A stretch of DNA of 64,000 bases from Humitalea rosea. Lineage in GTDB: Bacteria > Pseudomonadota > Alphaproteobacteria > Acetobacterales > Acetobacteraceae. A program made the position numbers and the translations under genes. The stretch covers positions 42,048-106,047 of the forward strand of contig NZ_QKYU01000019.1 of NCBI RefSeq assembly GCF_003253705.1. The letters run 5' to 3'. Below the pieces are notes generated by a model that saw only the letters and a list, made by a program, of their open reading frames with translations, was not told the origin of the DNA and searched no databases. The number at the start of each line of letters is the position of its first letter. Position 1 is the first letter of the stretch. Shown piece by piece: positions 28,518 to 36,799 of the stretch.

Positions 28518-29495
28518 ATGTCGTCCCGCCGCGGCCTGTTGGCTGCTTCTCTTGGCGCGCCTTTTGTCTCGCTGCCCGCATTGGCCCAGGGCCAGCCCTA
28601 TCCCTCCCGCGCTGTCTCCCTCCTCGTCGGCTTCGCGCCGGGTGGCGGCACCGACATCATCGCGCGCTTCCTGCAGCCGTCGCTCCAGACGATGTTCGGC
28701 CAGGCGGTCCTCATCGACAACCGGGCCGGCGCCTCGGGCACGCTGGCCGCCGCGGCGAATGCGCGGGCCCGGCCGGATGGCTACACGATGCTGATGACGA
28801 CGGTCAGCGCCTCGGCCGTGGTGCCGCCGCAGATGAAGCCGGTGCCCTTCGACATTCTGACCGACCAGACCGCCGTGGTGCTGGCCGGCACCGTGCCGCT
28901 GGTGGCGGTGGTGCCGCTGGACAGCCCGGTGCGGGACCTTGCGGGCTTCATCGCCCATGCCAAGGCCAACCCGGGCAAGCTCAACTACTCATCCTCCGGT
29001 GTCGCGACGCAGCAGCATCTGGCGGCCGCGCTGCTCGGCGTCTCGGCCGGGCTGGATATGACGCATGTGCCGTTCCGCGGCACCGGCCAGGCGGTGAACG
29101 AGGTGCTGGCCGGGCGCATCGACCTCGCCATCGACACGCTGCCGACCTATCTGCCGCATCTGCGCGCGGGCCGGGTGCGCGCGATCGCCACCACCCTGCC
29201 GGAACGGGTGGAGTGGCTGCCGGATGTGCCGACCATCGCCGAATCCGGCTTCCCCGGCTTCGATGCCAGCGTCTGGTACATGATCATGGGCCCGCCGGGC
29301 CTGCCCGAGCCGATCGCGGCGCGCTGGGTCGCGGCGGTCAACACCGCCTTGCAGGAGCCGGTGCTGCGCCAGCGCATCCGGGATTCCGGCTTCCTGCCCG
29401 GCGGCGGCACCCAGGCGGATGCCGCCGCACTGCTGCGGCGGGATGCGGCGCGTTACGCCGCCCTGATCCGCGATGCGGATATCCGCATCGAGTAG
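28518..29495 (+). CDS. Tripartite tricarboxylate transporter substrate-binding protein (Bug/TctC family)
   Basis: A 325-residue periplasmic binding protein. The N-terminus MSSRRGLLAASLGAPFVSLPALAQG is a signal peptide (twin Arg, AxA). YPSRAVSLLVGFAPGGGTDIIAR and RPDGYTML are Bug-family hallmarks, and the rest has normal length. GGAGGA precedes ATG 28518. The membrane partners TctA/TctB are absent from the window, as is common for orphan Bug proteins; one may act with a distant transporter or as a sensor. Confidence 0.9.
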   Translation: MSSRRGLLAASLGAPFVSLPALAQGQPYPSRAVSLLVGFAPGGGTDIIARFLQPSLQTMFGQAVLIDNRAGASGTLAAAANARARPDGYTMLMTTVSASAVVPPQMKPVPFDILTDQTAVVLAGTVPLVAVVPLDSPVRDLAGFIAHAKANPGKLNYSSSGVATQQHLAAALLGVSAGLDMTHVPFRGTGQAVNEVLAGRIDLAIDTLPTYLPHLRAGRVRAIATTLPERVEWLPDVPTIAESGFPGFDASVWYMIMGPPGLPEPIAARWVAAVNTALQEPVLRQRIRDSGFLPGGGTQADAAALLRRDAARYAALIRDADIRIE

Positions 29496-29499
29496 CGGC

Positions 29500-30543
29500 T
29501 CAGGCCGCGATCGCTTCCTCCAGGAAGACCTGCACCGTCTGGAACAAGGCCCCGCGGTTGCGTTCCATGACGATGCTGTGGGTGCCCTCGGCCAGCATCA
29601 CGAGGCGCTTGCCGGGGCTGGCCGTCAGCAGCGGGAACAGCGTCACCGCCAGTTCCGGCGGCGTGTCGCGGTCCCATTCCGCGACCGTCAGCAGCACCGG
29701 CATGGTGAGCTTGGCGGGGTCGTAATAGGGCTTTCCGGCCAGCCAGAACTCGCGGCTGTCCTGCAGCACGCCATTGGGGGCGCGCAATTCCTGCGGCACC
29801 TTGCGATTGCCCTCGGGGTCGGTCGCGAAGGTGGAATCGGCCCAATGCTCGAACCAGCCGGCGGGGATCAGGCTCGCCCGCTTGGCCTCGGGCACGCCGG
29901 TCATCCAGCGCGCGCGCGCCTGGGCCCGGGTGACGCTGCGATAGGCCGCAATCGGCCCCTCCGGGGCCGCGACCAGCGAAGGCTGGGTCCGCAGCCATTG
30001 CGGCGCGTAGAGCACCAGCCGCTCGACCAGCTCCGGATGCTCGGTCGCGAAGCGCGCCTGCAGGCTGGTGCCCCAGGACCAGCCGATATGCACGATCTTC
30101 GGCACCCCGCGCTTCTCGCGGATATAGGCGGCGGCCGCGGCGATATCGGCCACCGCGTCATCCCCACGCACGAGCGGCGGATTGGCCTCGGGCGGCTGGT
30201 TCATCTCGGGCGGGCGGGTGCTGCGGCCATAGCCGCGCAGATCGACGCACCAGACGTCGAAGCCGCGACCGGCCATGTAATCCATCCAGGACAACCCCCC
30301 GAGCCGGAGGTCGAAGGCGGTATGCGCCGGGTAGGTCGCGCCGTGGCAGATCAGGATGGTCCGGTCCGGCCGGGCGGCCGTCGCCGCCTCCGGCCGCTTG
30401 TTCCGCAGATACAGCTCGATCCCGGGCGCGCCGCCGGGGACCAGGAATTCCTCCATCACCACGCCCGCGGGCTGCGCCTGGGCGGGGAGGGCCAATAGGG
30501 CAGGGGCGACCATGGGGGCGGCAAGCAGGCTCCGGCGTTGCAT
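29500..30543 (-). CDS. Secreted alpha/beta hydrolase
   Basis: A 347-residue alpha/beta hydrolase with a signal peptide (MQRRSLLAAPMVAPALLALPAQAQ). The nucleophile elbow is GWSWGTS, the acid is probably in TVAEWDRDTPP, and the catalytic His in LAEGTHSIVMER. GGGAGA precedes the ATG at 30543; a longer start has no ribosome site. Likely a periplasmic esterase/hydrolase of unknown substrate. It converges on the Bug gene with a 4-base gap. Confidence 0.82.
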   Translation of the reverse strand: MQRRSLLAAPMVAPALLALPAQAQPAGVVMEEFLVPGGAPGIELYLRNKRPEAATAARPDRTILICHGATYPAHTAFDLRLGGLSWMDYMAGRGFDVWCVDLRGYGRSTRPPEMNQPPEANPPLVRGDDAVADIAAAAAYIREKRGVPKIVHIGWSWGTSLQARFATEHPELVERLVLYAPQWLRTQPSLVAAPEGPIAAYRSVTRAQARARWMTGVPEAKRASLIPAGWFEHWADSTFATDPEGNRKVPQELRAPNGVLQDSREFWLAGKPYYDPAKLTMPVLLTVAEWDRDTPPELAVTLFPLLTASPGKRLVMLAEGTHSIVMERNRGALFQTVQVFLEEAIAA

Positions 30544-30647
30544 CTGGTGTCTCCCGGGGAGTGTTTGGCGGCAGCCTAGACCCGGGAGCGGCCAAACCGC
30601 CACCCGCCCCCCTGCCCCGGAGGCCCGGATGCGCTACACGGCGCGGC

Positions 30648-32066
30648 ATGAACCCGCGCGCCTCCTTGCCCAATCCGACCCCGGGGGCGGAGGTGCTGGC
30701 CACCCTCTCCCTCGCCTGGCCGCTGGTGCTGACCAACCTGTCGCAGATGGCGATGACGGTGACCGACGCGCTGGTGCTGGGGCATCATTCCGCCGAGGCG
30801 CTGGCGGCGGCGACGCTCGGCGCCAACCTCTATTGGGCGCTGCTGGCGCCGGGATTCGGGCTTGCCCTGGCGGCGGCGCCCTTGCTCGCGCAGTTGCGGG
30901 GCCGGGGGCTGCGGCCACTGCGCGGCCGGCGCGGGGCGGTGCATGCGACGACGCTTGCCGTGCTGCTGGCGGTGCTGCCCGCCTGGGCGGTGCTGTGGCA
31001 CACGGCCCCGGTGCTGCGGCTGCTGGGGCAGACGCCGGCGCTGGCCGATCTCGCCCAGGTCTATATCCGGCCCATGATGTGGGGGCTGCTGCCCTTCTGC
31101 CTGTTCATCGTGCTGCGCGGCCTGCTGGCGGCGGAGGAGCGGCCGCGCGCGGCGCTGTTCGTCGCGGTCGGCGGCATCCTCGCGAATGCGGTGTTCTGCT
31201 GGGGGCTGGTGTTCGGGCGCCTCGGGATGCCGGCGCTGGGCGTGGAGGGGGCGGGGATCGCCTCCAGCCTCGCGAATGGGTTGATGCTGCTGGGCCTTTG
31301 GGCGGCGGTCGCGCGGGACCGGCGGCTGCGGCGGCTGCGGCTGTTCCGCCCGCTGCGCCACGATGACCCGCCCTTCGCCGGGCTGCGGCGGGTGCTGCGG
31401 CTGGGGCTGCCGATCTCGGGCGCCATGGTGTTGGAGATCGGGGTCTTCTCCGGTGCCGCCTTCGTCATCGGCGGCTTCGGCCCGGCCGCGATCGCGGCCC
31501 ATGCCGTCACGGTGCAGGTCGCCAGCATGACCTTCATGGTCCCCATGGGCATCGGCCAGGCGGCGACCGCCCGCGTCGGCATCGCCATCGGCGGCTTCCG
31601 CGTCGCGGCCGCGCGGCGGGCGGGCTGGGTCGCGATGGCGTTGTGCGCCGGCTTCATGGCCATGATGGCGGTGGTGCTGCTGAGCCAACCCGCGCGCCTC
31701 GCCGGGCTGTTCCTGTCGCCGGATGATCCGGTCGCGCCCTCCGTCCTGGCCCTGGCGGTGCCGATGCTGATGGCCGCGGGGGCGTTCCAGCTGGCCGATG
31801 GCGTGCAGGTCGCGGCGGCCGGGGCGCTGCGCGGGCTGGGCGATACGCGGGTGCCGATGCTGCTGGCGGGCCTCGGTTATTGGGGCATCGGCCTGCCGGG
31901 GGCCTGGGTGCTGGCGCATCCGCTCGGCCTCGGCCCGCCGGGCATCTGGATCGGGCTGGCGCTGGGGCTGGGGACGGTGGCGGTGCTGATGGCGCTGCGC
32001 TGGCAGCGCCTCGCACGACACGGTGGCTTGACGCCGGCCCGGGGTTTGCGACCTTCGCGCGCATGA
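30648..32066 (+). CDS. MATE family multidrug/Na+ efflux transporter
   Basis: A 472-residue inner-membrane antiporter with about twelve hydrophobic helices. The first helix block PLVLTNLSQMAMTVTDALVLG and the repeated block in the second half (GLPISGAMVLEIGVFSGAAFVIGGFG) are typical of NorM-type MATE proteins. The mirrored GALRGLGDTRVPM motif is also present. The ATG at 30648 gives the normal N-terminus. Its stop overlaps the thioesterase start (ATGA). Confidence 0.9.
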   Translation: MNPRASLPNPTPGAEVLATLSLAWPLVLTNLSQMAMTVTDALVLGHHSAEALAAATLGANLYWALLAPGFGLALAAAPLLAQLRGRGLRPLRGRRGAVHATTLAVLLAVLPAWAVLWHTAPVLRLLGQTPALADLAQVYIRPMMWGLLPFCLFIVLRGLLAAEERPRAALFVAVGGILANAVFCWGLVFGRLGMPALGVEGAGIASSLANGLMLLGLWAAVARDRRLRRLRLFRPLRHDDPPFAGLRRVLRLGLPISGAMVLEIGVFSGAAFVIGGFGPAAIAAHAVTVQVASMTFMVPMGIGQAATARVGIAIGGFRVAAARRAGWVAMALCAGFMAMMAVVLLSQPARLAGLFLSPDDPVAPSVLALAVPMLMAAGAFQLADGVQVAAAGALRGLGDTRVPMLLAGLGYWGIGLPGAWVLAHPLGLGPPGIWIGLALGLGTVAVLMALRWQRLARHGGLTPARGLRPSRA

Positions 32067-32500
32067 GCATTTGGAAAAAGCCGGCCGATCCGGACGCCGT
32101 CAACGCCCGCATGGAGAATACCCTCTCCGCGCTCCTTGGCATTCGCATCACCGAATTCGGCCCCGATTGGGTGAAGGCCGAGATGCCGGTGGATGCGCGG
32201 CATGTGCAGCCGCACCGCATCCTGCACGGCGGCTGTTCGGTGGTGCTGTCGGAGACCATCGGCAGCATGGCCTGCTACCAGACGCTGGGCGAGGGCAGGA
32301 TCTGCGTCGGGCTCGAGATCAACGCCAACCACATCGCCTCGGTGCCCGAGGGCGAGACCGTCACCGCGATCTGCCGCGCCCTGCACATCGGGCGCAGCAC
32401 CCAGATCTGGCAGACGGAGATCTTCCGCGCCGATGGCAAGCTCGCCTGCATCTCGCGCCTGACCTGTGCCGTGCTGGACCGGCGGGTGGCGCGGGCCTGA
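32063..32500 (+). CDS. PaaI-type hotdog-fold thioesterase
   Basis: A 145-residue hotdog thioesterase. HRILHGGCSVVLSETIGSMAC is the catalytic HGG-SETIGS block of PaaI/MenI-type acyl-CoA thioesterases. Start overlaps the MATE stop by ATGA, so the two are translationally coupled. It probably hydrolyses an aromatic or short acyl-CoA; the pairing with an exporter may relieve CoA trapping, which is inference. Confidence 0.85.
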   Translation: MSIWKKPADPDAVNARMENTLSALLGIRITEFGPDWVKAEMPVDARHVQPHRILHGGCSVVLSETIGSMACYQTLGEGRICVGLEINANHIASVPEGETVTAICRALHIGRSTQIWQTEIFRADGKLACISRLTCAVLDRRVARA

Positions 32501-32579
32501 GGTTTGGCACGGCGTCTTTCCGGTTTCTTTCACAAACTCTGTGACGCTGTGCCCGACGTGCGGGATGGGCGAGCGGCAG

Positions 32580-33347
32580 ATGGATGATGTGATGCGGCAG
32601 GGCGGATGCGCGTGCTGTGACGGTGCGCCGCATGCTGGGCCCAGGCCCGGCCGCCGTGGCCTGGCCATCGGCGCCCTGACCATCGGCGCCCTGGCCTGTG
32701 CCGCCGTGGCGCTGCCCTTGGCGCCGGCGGTAGGCCGGGTGCCGGCGACCACCCTCACCCCCGACCGGGCGCTGGCCCGGATGCAGGCGGGCAATGCCGC
32801 CTGGCGCCGCGACACCCCGATGCCGGCGAGCATGGGGCGCGACCGCCGCGAGGTCCTCGCCGGCGGGCAGGCGCCCTATTGCGTGATCCTGGGCTGCTCC
32901 GACAGCCGCGTGCCGCCGGAACTGCTGTTCGGCGCCGGGCTCGGCGATCTCTTCATCATCCGCAACGCGGGCAATACCGTGGACACCGCCGCCCTCGGCA
33001 GCATCGAATATGGCGTGGGGGTGCTGGGCTGCCCGCTGGTCGTGGTGCTCGGCCATGAGGGCTGCGGCGCGGTGGCGGCGGCGGTGGAGGTGGTGGAGCA
33101 CAACGCCTCCTACGAAGGCGTGATCGGCGACATGATCCTGCCGATCATCCCCGCCGTCCTGGCCGCGCGCGATGCCCCGGGCGCGTTGCTCGATGCCGCG
33201 GTCATCGGCAACGCTCGGCGGACCGCCGGCCGGCTGCACCGGCAAAGCCCGCTGCTGGAGGAGGCCATGCGCGGTGGGCGGCTGAAGATCATGGCCGCGC
33301 GCTACGACCTCAACGAAGGCAATGTCGCCTGGTTCGAGACGGTCTGA
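32580..33347 (+). CDS. Beta-class carbonic anhydrase with Tat-like signal
   Basis: A 255-residue protein (from ATG 32580; ATG 32565 would add five residues). After an N-region with Cys-rich QGGCACCD, RRGLAIGALTIGALACAAVALPLAPAV looks like a Tat signal or membrane anchor. The enzyme domain has zinc ligands and dyad in GCSDSR (Cys-x-Asp-x-Arg) and GHEGCGA (His and Cys), so it should interconvert CO2 and bicarbonate. Export would make it periplasmic, unusual but known for bacterial beta-CAs. The downstream sequence is pseudogenic. Confidence 0.82.
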   Translation: MDDVMRQGGCACCDGAPHAGPRPGRRGLAIGALTIGALACAAVALPLAPAVGRVPATTLTPDRALARMQAGNAAWRRDTPMPASMGRDRREVLAGGQAPYCVILGCSDSRVPPELLFGAGLGDLFIIRNAGNTVDTAALGSIEYGVGVLGCPLVVVLGHEGCGAVAAAVEVVEHNASYEGVIGDMILPIIPAVLAARDAPGALLDAAVIGNARRTAGRLHRQSPLLEEAMRGGRLKIMAARYDLNEGNVAWFETV

Positions 33348-33354
33348 ATGACGC

Positions 33355-33651
33355 GACCTCGATCGCCGCCCAATCCCAGGCGATGCCATTGCCCGGCGCG
33401 TCGGAGGGGGTGGCAACGCCCTCGGCCACCACCACGCGGCTGGTGGCGATGTCGTCGAGTTGGGGGATGTGTTCCAGCCAGGCGCCGTTGGGCACCGCCG
33501 CGACCAGGGGCAGGTGAAGCTCCATCAGGAAATGCGGCGCGACGGGGATGTTGAAGGCCCCGGCCATGTGCGCGACCTTCAGCCAGGGCGTGATGCCGCC
33601 GATCCGCGCCACATCCACCTGGGCGAGGCTGGCCCGCAGGATTTTCGCCAT
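33355..33651 (-). pseudogene. C-terminal fragment of an enolase-superfamily (mandelate racemase/MLE) enzyme
   Basis: About 99 codons match the last third of sugar-acid dehydratase-type members: QVDVARIGGITPWLKVAHMAGAFNIPVAPHF, PNGAWLEHIPQLDDI and GNGIAWDW. The N-terminal two thirds, with the metal ligands, are missing. An ATG at 33651 with GAAGAAAC before it could give a short peptide, but the fragment cannot be active. The 3' end is replaced by unrelated sequence near the carbonic anhydrase stop. Confidence 0.8.
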
Positions 33652-33713
33652 TTGCGTTTCTTCCCTTGGCCGTTGCACCCTTGCCGGCAAGCGAACAATC
33701 GGGGGGAAGCCGC

Positions 33714-33878
33714 GTGCAGGGCAAGGATGCCGAGGCGACATTTCATGAGCTGGCGGAAGCCGAGGCGGCCATCCCCGAGGCCAGCGCCGATCTGGCGCCG
33801 GAGGACTGGATCTGCGTCATCCTGTTCTGGATCCTGGCGGGGGTCATCTTCCTGCAGTTCCTCACCCGCTATGTGCTG
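33714..33878 (+). pseudogene. TRAP transporter small permease (DctQ) remnant
   Basis: A GTG at 33714 with GGGGGGA upstream begins a DctQ-like N-terminus: PEDWICVILFWILAGVIFLQFLTRYVL, the first helix of the small TRAP permease. After the first helix the sequence jumps directly to a DctM-like segment, so about three quarters of dctQ is deleted. Confidence 0.75.
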
Positions 33879-34213
33879 ATGATGCTCTGCTTCACCGGCA
33901 GCGCCATGGCGGCACGGCCATCACGGATGCCGGCGGGCTCGGCAACATCGAGATCAAGGCCATGAATGGCTACCCGCTGCCCTTTGCCGTGGGCCTCACA
34001 GGCGCGTCCTCGACGATCGGGCCGATCATCCCGCCGAGCCTGCCGATGGTGATTTTTGGCGTCATGGCCAATACCTCGATCGGGCAGCTTTTTGCGGCGG
34101 GGCTGATCCCCGGGCCGGTGATGGTGCCGGTGCTGATGCTCGCGGTCGGCGTCGATCCCGTGCATTTCGGCGTCATCATGGTGCTGTGCCTGCCGATGAT
34201 GATCCATCGGTGA
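33879..34213 (+). pseudogene. TRAP transporter large permease (DctM) remnant, frameshifted and deleted
   Basis: CFTGSAMA in one frame continues in another as ITDAGGLGNIEIKAMNGY and then GLTGASSTIGPIIPPSLPMVIFGVMANTSIGQLF, a highly conserved DctM core. After GLIPG the sequence jumps to VGVDPVHFGVIMVLCL, normally more than 100 residues later, and ends in MMIHR-stop. At least one frameshift and one large deletion show that this is dead. Confidence 0.8.
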
Positions 34214-34539
34214 TGCGGCGCCAGACGGCGGCCGCGGTCAGCGTGCTGGGCATGGTCGCGGCCTTGCTGCCCTGGTTCACGGTGCTGGAACCGCTGGGGC
34301 TGGGCTCGGGGACGCTGTTCCTCGCGATGCTGCCGCTGGTGGTCTGGGGCGGTGGCATCACCGGCTTCAAGCCCTGGGCGATCCGGGTCTTCCCCAGCGT
34401 CTGCATCGGCATTGCCGCCTTCGGCGTGCTGGGCGCCGGATTGGTCGTGAGCGAGCGGGGGCCGGGGGTCTTGCCGCTGGCGGCCGGGGCGGTTGCGGTG
34501 GCCGCGCCGGTGGCTGGTTGGTGGCTCTGGCGGCGTTAG
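34213..34539 (+). CDS. Small predicted membrane protein, unknown
   Basis: A 108-residue protein with three to four hydrophobic segments (about 7-26, 37-54, 62-82, 88-106). The ATG overlaps the stop of the DctM remnant (TGATG). No ribosome site of its own. Not recognised; it may be a genuine small membrane protein or a further remnant of the transporter locus. Confidence 0.4.
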   Translation: MRRQTAAAVSVLGMVAALLPWFTVLEPLGLGSGTLFLAMLPLVVWGGGITGFKPWAIRVFPSVCIGIAAFGVLGAGLVVSERGPGVLPLAAGAVAVAAPVAGWWLWRR

Positions 34540-34620
34540 GGCGGGGCACAAAGCCGGCAAAGAGCGAAACCAACCCGCTGCCGTGGTGTTCAGGTCACAT
34601 CACGCAACGGAGAAACCACC

Positions 34621-34782
34621 ATGCTCACCTGGGCCATCATCGCACTTATCGTCGCTATTGTCGCCGGGGCGCTGGGCTTCTCCGGCGTTGCGGCTGTCGC
34701 CGGGACGGCGGCGAAGGTATTGTTCGGCATCTTTCTCATCATCGCGATTGTGCTGTTCGTGCTGGGCTCGCTCGCCGTTTAG
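34621..34782 (+). CDS. DUF1328 family small membrane protein
   Basis: A 53-residue hydrophobic protein ([22 protein letters not shown] ... [18 protein letters not shown]), matching DUF1328/YtjA proteins in length and in the two helices separated by [20 protein letters not shown] lies 10 bases before the ATG. Function unknown; family members are often stress-induced. Confidence 0.85.
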   Translation: MLTWAIIALIVAIVAGALGFSGVAAVAGTAAKVLFGIFLIIAIVLFVLGSLAV

Positions 34783-34810
34783 CATGTTGAATTGGAAGGG
34801 GCGGTGACGG

Positions 34811-35560
34811 TTATACCGCCTTCTTGAAATCAAGGCGTGCATGAAGGAAACACTCAAGATAGTCTCCGCCTGGCTGGTACCAGCCAGGCGCATTCTGTGT
34901 TTTACCTCCCCAGTTTATTCGTTTTCCCTCGCTCAACCATTTGCCCATCTTGGCAGAGGCCATGCTGTTATAACTGGCTGCGTAACAAGAGAAATTCATC
35001 CAGGGATCCAGGACAAACGCTTGGGAATCCACACAGCCCTGGATCATCTCCGCCACGTTTCGCCAACTCGGCGGGTCCCTTCTTCTAAGGATGACGCAGA
35101 ACACATGGTCCGCGGGGTCATCTAATTCCGCAATATAGGTAAGGTCTCGGACGGTATTGTCCCATTTTATCGCCAGGAACGCCGCCATATCCGATTGTTC
35201 AGCGCAATTTCCAGCCAGGCTCTCGCCCCTGATCCACCTCTCTTCGATGGACTTTCCTCTCTCATATGCGGTAGAAAAATAGATATTTTTGTCACGTAAA
35301 TTGTCTGCTTTGGACGCCGCCCGTGTCTCGTACCGATTGACCGCCTTTTTCAATTCCCGCTTCCGGTCAATGGTCACATTGACATCATTCTCGGCGCTGA
35401 ATGCTTCAACTGTCATGCGGTCGTTGTCGAGATCTATCCGGTCGTTAGTGATCATTTCCGGACGAACCTTGCGGACGTTGCCATACAACTTGTTTGTTGT
35501 TTTTTTGTCGAATATATCTCGCGCGCAGTCCACGATCTCTCGTGCGAGCCTGGGGTCCAT
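34811..35560 (-). CDS. Unknown protein with papain-like Cys/His/Asp signature; possible toxin or effector
   Basis: A 249-residue protein in visibly AT-richer DNA than anything around it, suggesting transfer. The ATG at 35560 is chosen because GGAGGA lies 6 bases upstream; an ATG at 35566 would abut it. The C-terminal half has LAGNCAEQ (Cys119), DHVFCVI (His152) and FVLDPWMNF (Asp185), the order and spacing seen in papain-fold peptidase/deamidase/transglutaminase-like toxins and effectors. The N-terminal half is charged and probably helical. No immunity or secretion gene is recognisable nearby. Function inferred from pattern only; no family named with certainty. Confidence 0.6.
   Translation of the reverse strand: MDPRLAREIVDCARDIFDKKTTNKLYGNVRKVRPEMITNDRIDLDNDRMTVEAFSAENDVNVTIDRKRELKKAVNRYETRAASKADNLRDKNIYFSTAYERGKSIEERWIRGESLAGNCAEQSDMAAFLAIKWDNTVRDLTYIAELDDPADHVFCVILRRRDPPSWRNVAEMIQGCVDSQAFVLDPWMNFSCYAASYNSMASAKMGKWLSEGKRINWGGKTQNAPGWYQPGGDYLECFLHARLDFKKAV
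34867..34890. repeat. 24-base perfect palindrome inside the papain-like gene
   Basis: The 12-base arm CGCCTGGCTGGT is followed immediately by its exact reverse complement, with no spacer. It lies near the 3' end of the unknown gene and encodes the APGWYQPGG region. Confidence 0.85.
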
Positions 35561-35803
35561 CGTCATTCCTCCGACGTGCGTACAAGGCATTGATCAAATT
35601 TACCTGAACAGACGCCGATTTTGTTCATTGACTGACGGTAATCCTCTTCCAAGCCCATCGACAAGCATTTCGATCGTCACGGCCGGTCAATTCCTCCGGT
35701 GCAGGGCGACGGCATCTTGCCAGGAGGCTGGTCGCGGCACAGCCTGACCTGCCAAGACATGCCGCCATTGGCATCGCGGCTGCGGCCCAACTTACTCTAA
35801 AGT
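35561..35803. other. AT-richer intergenic stretch upstream of the papain-like gene
   Basis: About 240 bases without a supported gene. It shares the lower GC of the acquired gene and should hold its promoter. I see no tRNA, attachment-site repeat or IS end here. Confidence 0.4.
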
Positions 35804-35838
35804 AAAGACCGAGAGAAAAATCCCCTCGGTCTTCTTTC
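35804..35838 (-). terminator. Rho-independent terminator of the EipB gene
   Basis: AAGACCGAG and CTCGGTCTT form a 9-bp stem around an 11-base loop, followed on the minus strand by a T-rich tract. It lies 16 bases past the stop of the minus-strand eipB-like gene. Confidence 0.75.
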
Positions 35839-35853
35839 GGAACCCAGGCGCGT

Positions 35854-36717
35854 TCAGCAGCCGCTGGGCAGGATCACAAGCTCGGCCAATTGGCCCCCCA
35901 TGGTGAAATCGCCGAAGTCCATCGACAGCTCATCGGCTACACCATTCTCGTAGTAACGCAGCCCGACCTCGTAATCCGGCGCGCTCGCCCCGCCGCCATT
36001 CGTATTGGTGTGGCTGAAGAAGGCGATCCGCATCCGGCCTGAGGCCAGCGGCGCCAGCGGCGGGAAACGCTCATTCGCCTGCGGCCCCGACCAGCCGGCG
36101 ACGATGGTGGTGCTGTCCTGGGCGCCATCCTCGGTGGTGCCGTCGAACAGCGGCACGCTCAGCAGCCGTCCGTCCCCACGCGCAAGCTGGATGGCGCGCA
36201 GCGTGTGCAGCATCGGCAGCAGGGTGCCGGGGGTCAGAGGCTCGGTCTTCTCGGTGGGCTCGGTATAGGTGACGGTGCCGCTGCCATCGGCCTGAAGCTC
36301 GGCGGTGCCGGCGATGCGGTTGCTCACCGCCCCCTGCGAGGACTGCACCATCGAGAAGCGCAACTGCCGCCCATCCTTGGATTCATAGGTGGAGTAGTCC
36401 GAGCTGGTCTCGACGTCGTTGCCCTGCGAATCCGTCAGCGTCATGGTCAGCCGCTGCCGCGTCGCCCAGCCCTCGCAGGCATCCGCCACCTCGAACAGCA
36501 TCGCGCCCTTGGCGCTGCGCACCTGGCTGCGCTCCCGCACATGCTCCAGCACCAGATTATAGGCGGCCCGGTGCGGGGCGAGGGCCTCGCTGCCCGCAAT
36601 GGCCACGCCGGCCACCCGGGGGGCGGGCGCCGTGGCCGCCACGGGTGACGTCTGGGACCAGGCCGGCACCGCCGACAGGGCCGCGACGGCAAGGGCGAGC
36701 AAGGGACGGCGCAACAT
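35854..36717 (-). CDS. Cell envelope integrity protein, EipB/DUF1849 family
   Basis: A 287-residue periplasmic protein. Signal peptide MLRRPLLALAVAALSAVPAWSQ; the ATG at 36717 has GGAG at good spacing, while an ATG at 36741 has none. APHRAAYNLVLEH, DACEGWATRQRLTM and the C-terminal YYENGVADELSMDFGDFTMGGQLAEL are conserved EipB features. EipB is a beta-spiral envelope protein needed for envelope integrity in Brucella. The conserved Cys pair is present (Cys in DACEG and the terminal Cys). Confidence 0.85.
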   Translation of the reverse strand: MLRRPLLALAVAALSAVPAWSQTSPVAATAPAPRVAGVAIAGSEALAPHRAAYNLVLEHVRERSQVRSAKGAMLFEVADACEGWATRQRLTMTLTDSQGNDVETSSDYSTYESKDGRQLRFSMVQSSQGAVSNRIAGTAELQADGSGTVTYTEPTEKTEPLTPGTLLPMLHTLRAIQLARGDGRLLSVPLFDGTTEDGAQDSTTIVAGWSGPQANERFPPLAPLASGRMRIAFFSHTNTNGGGASAPDYEVGLRYYENGVADELSMDFGDFTMGGQLAELVILPSGC

Positions 36718-36799
36718 GGGCAGGGCTCCAGACATGGTCATCGGCCCAACCTAGTGTCTTGGCCCTCCCGCTGCACCCCCGCTCACGGCCCCGTTTGCA

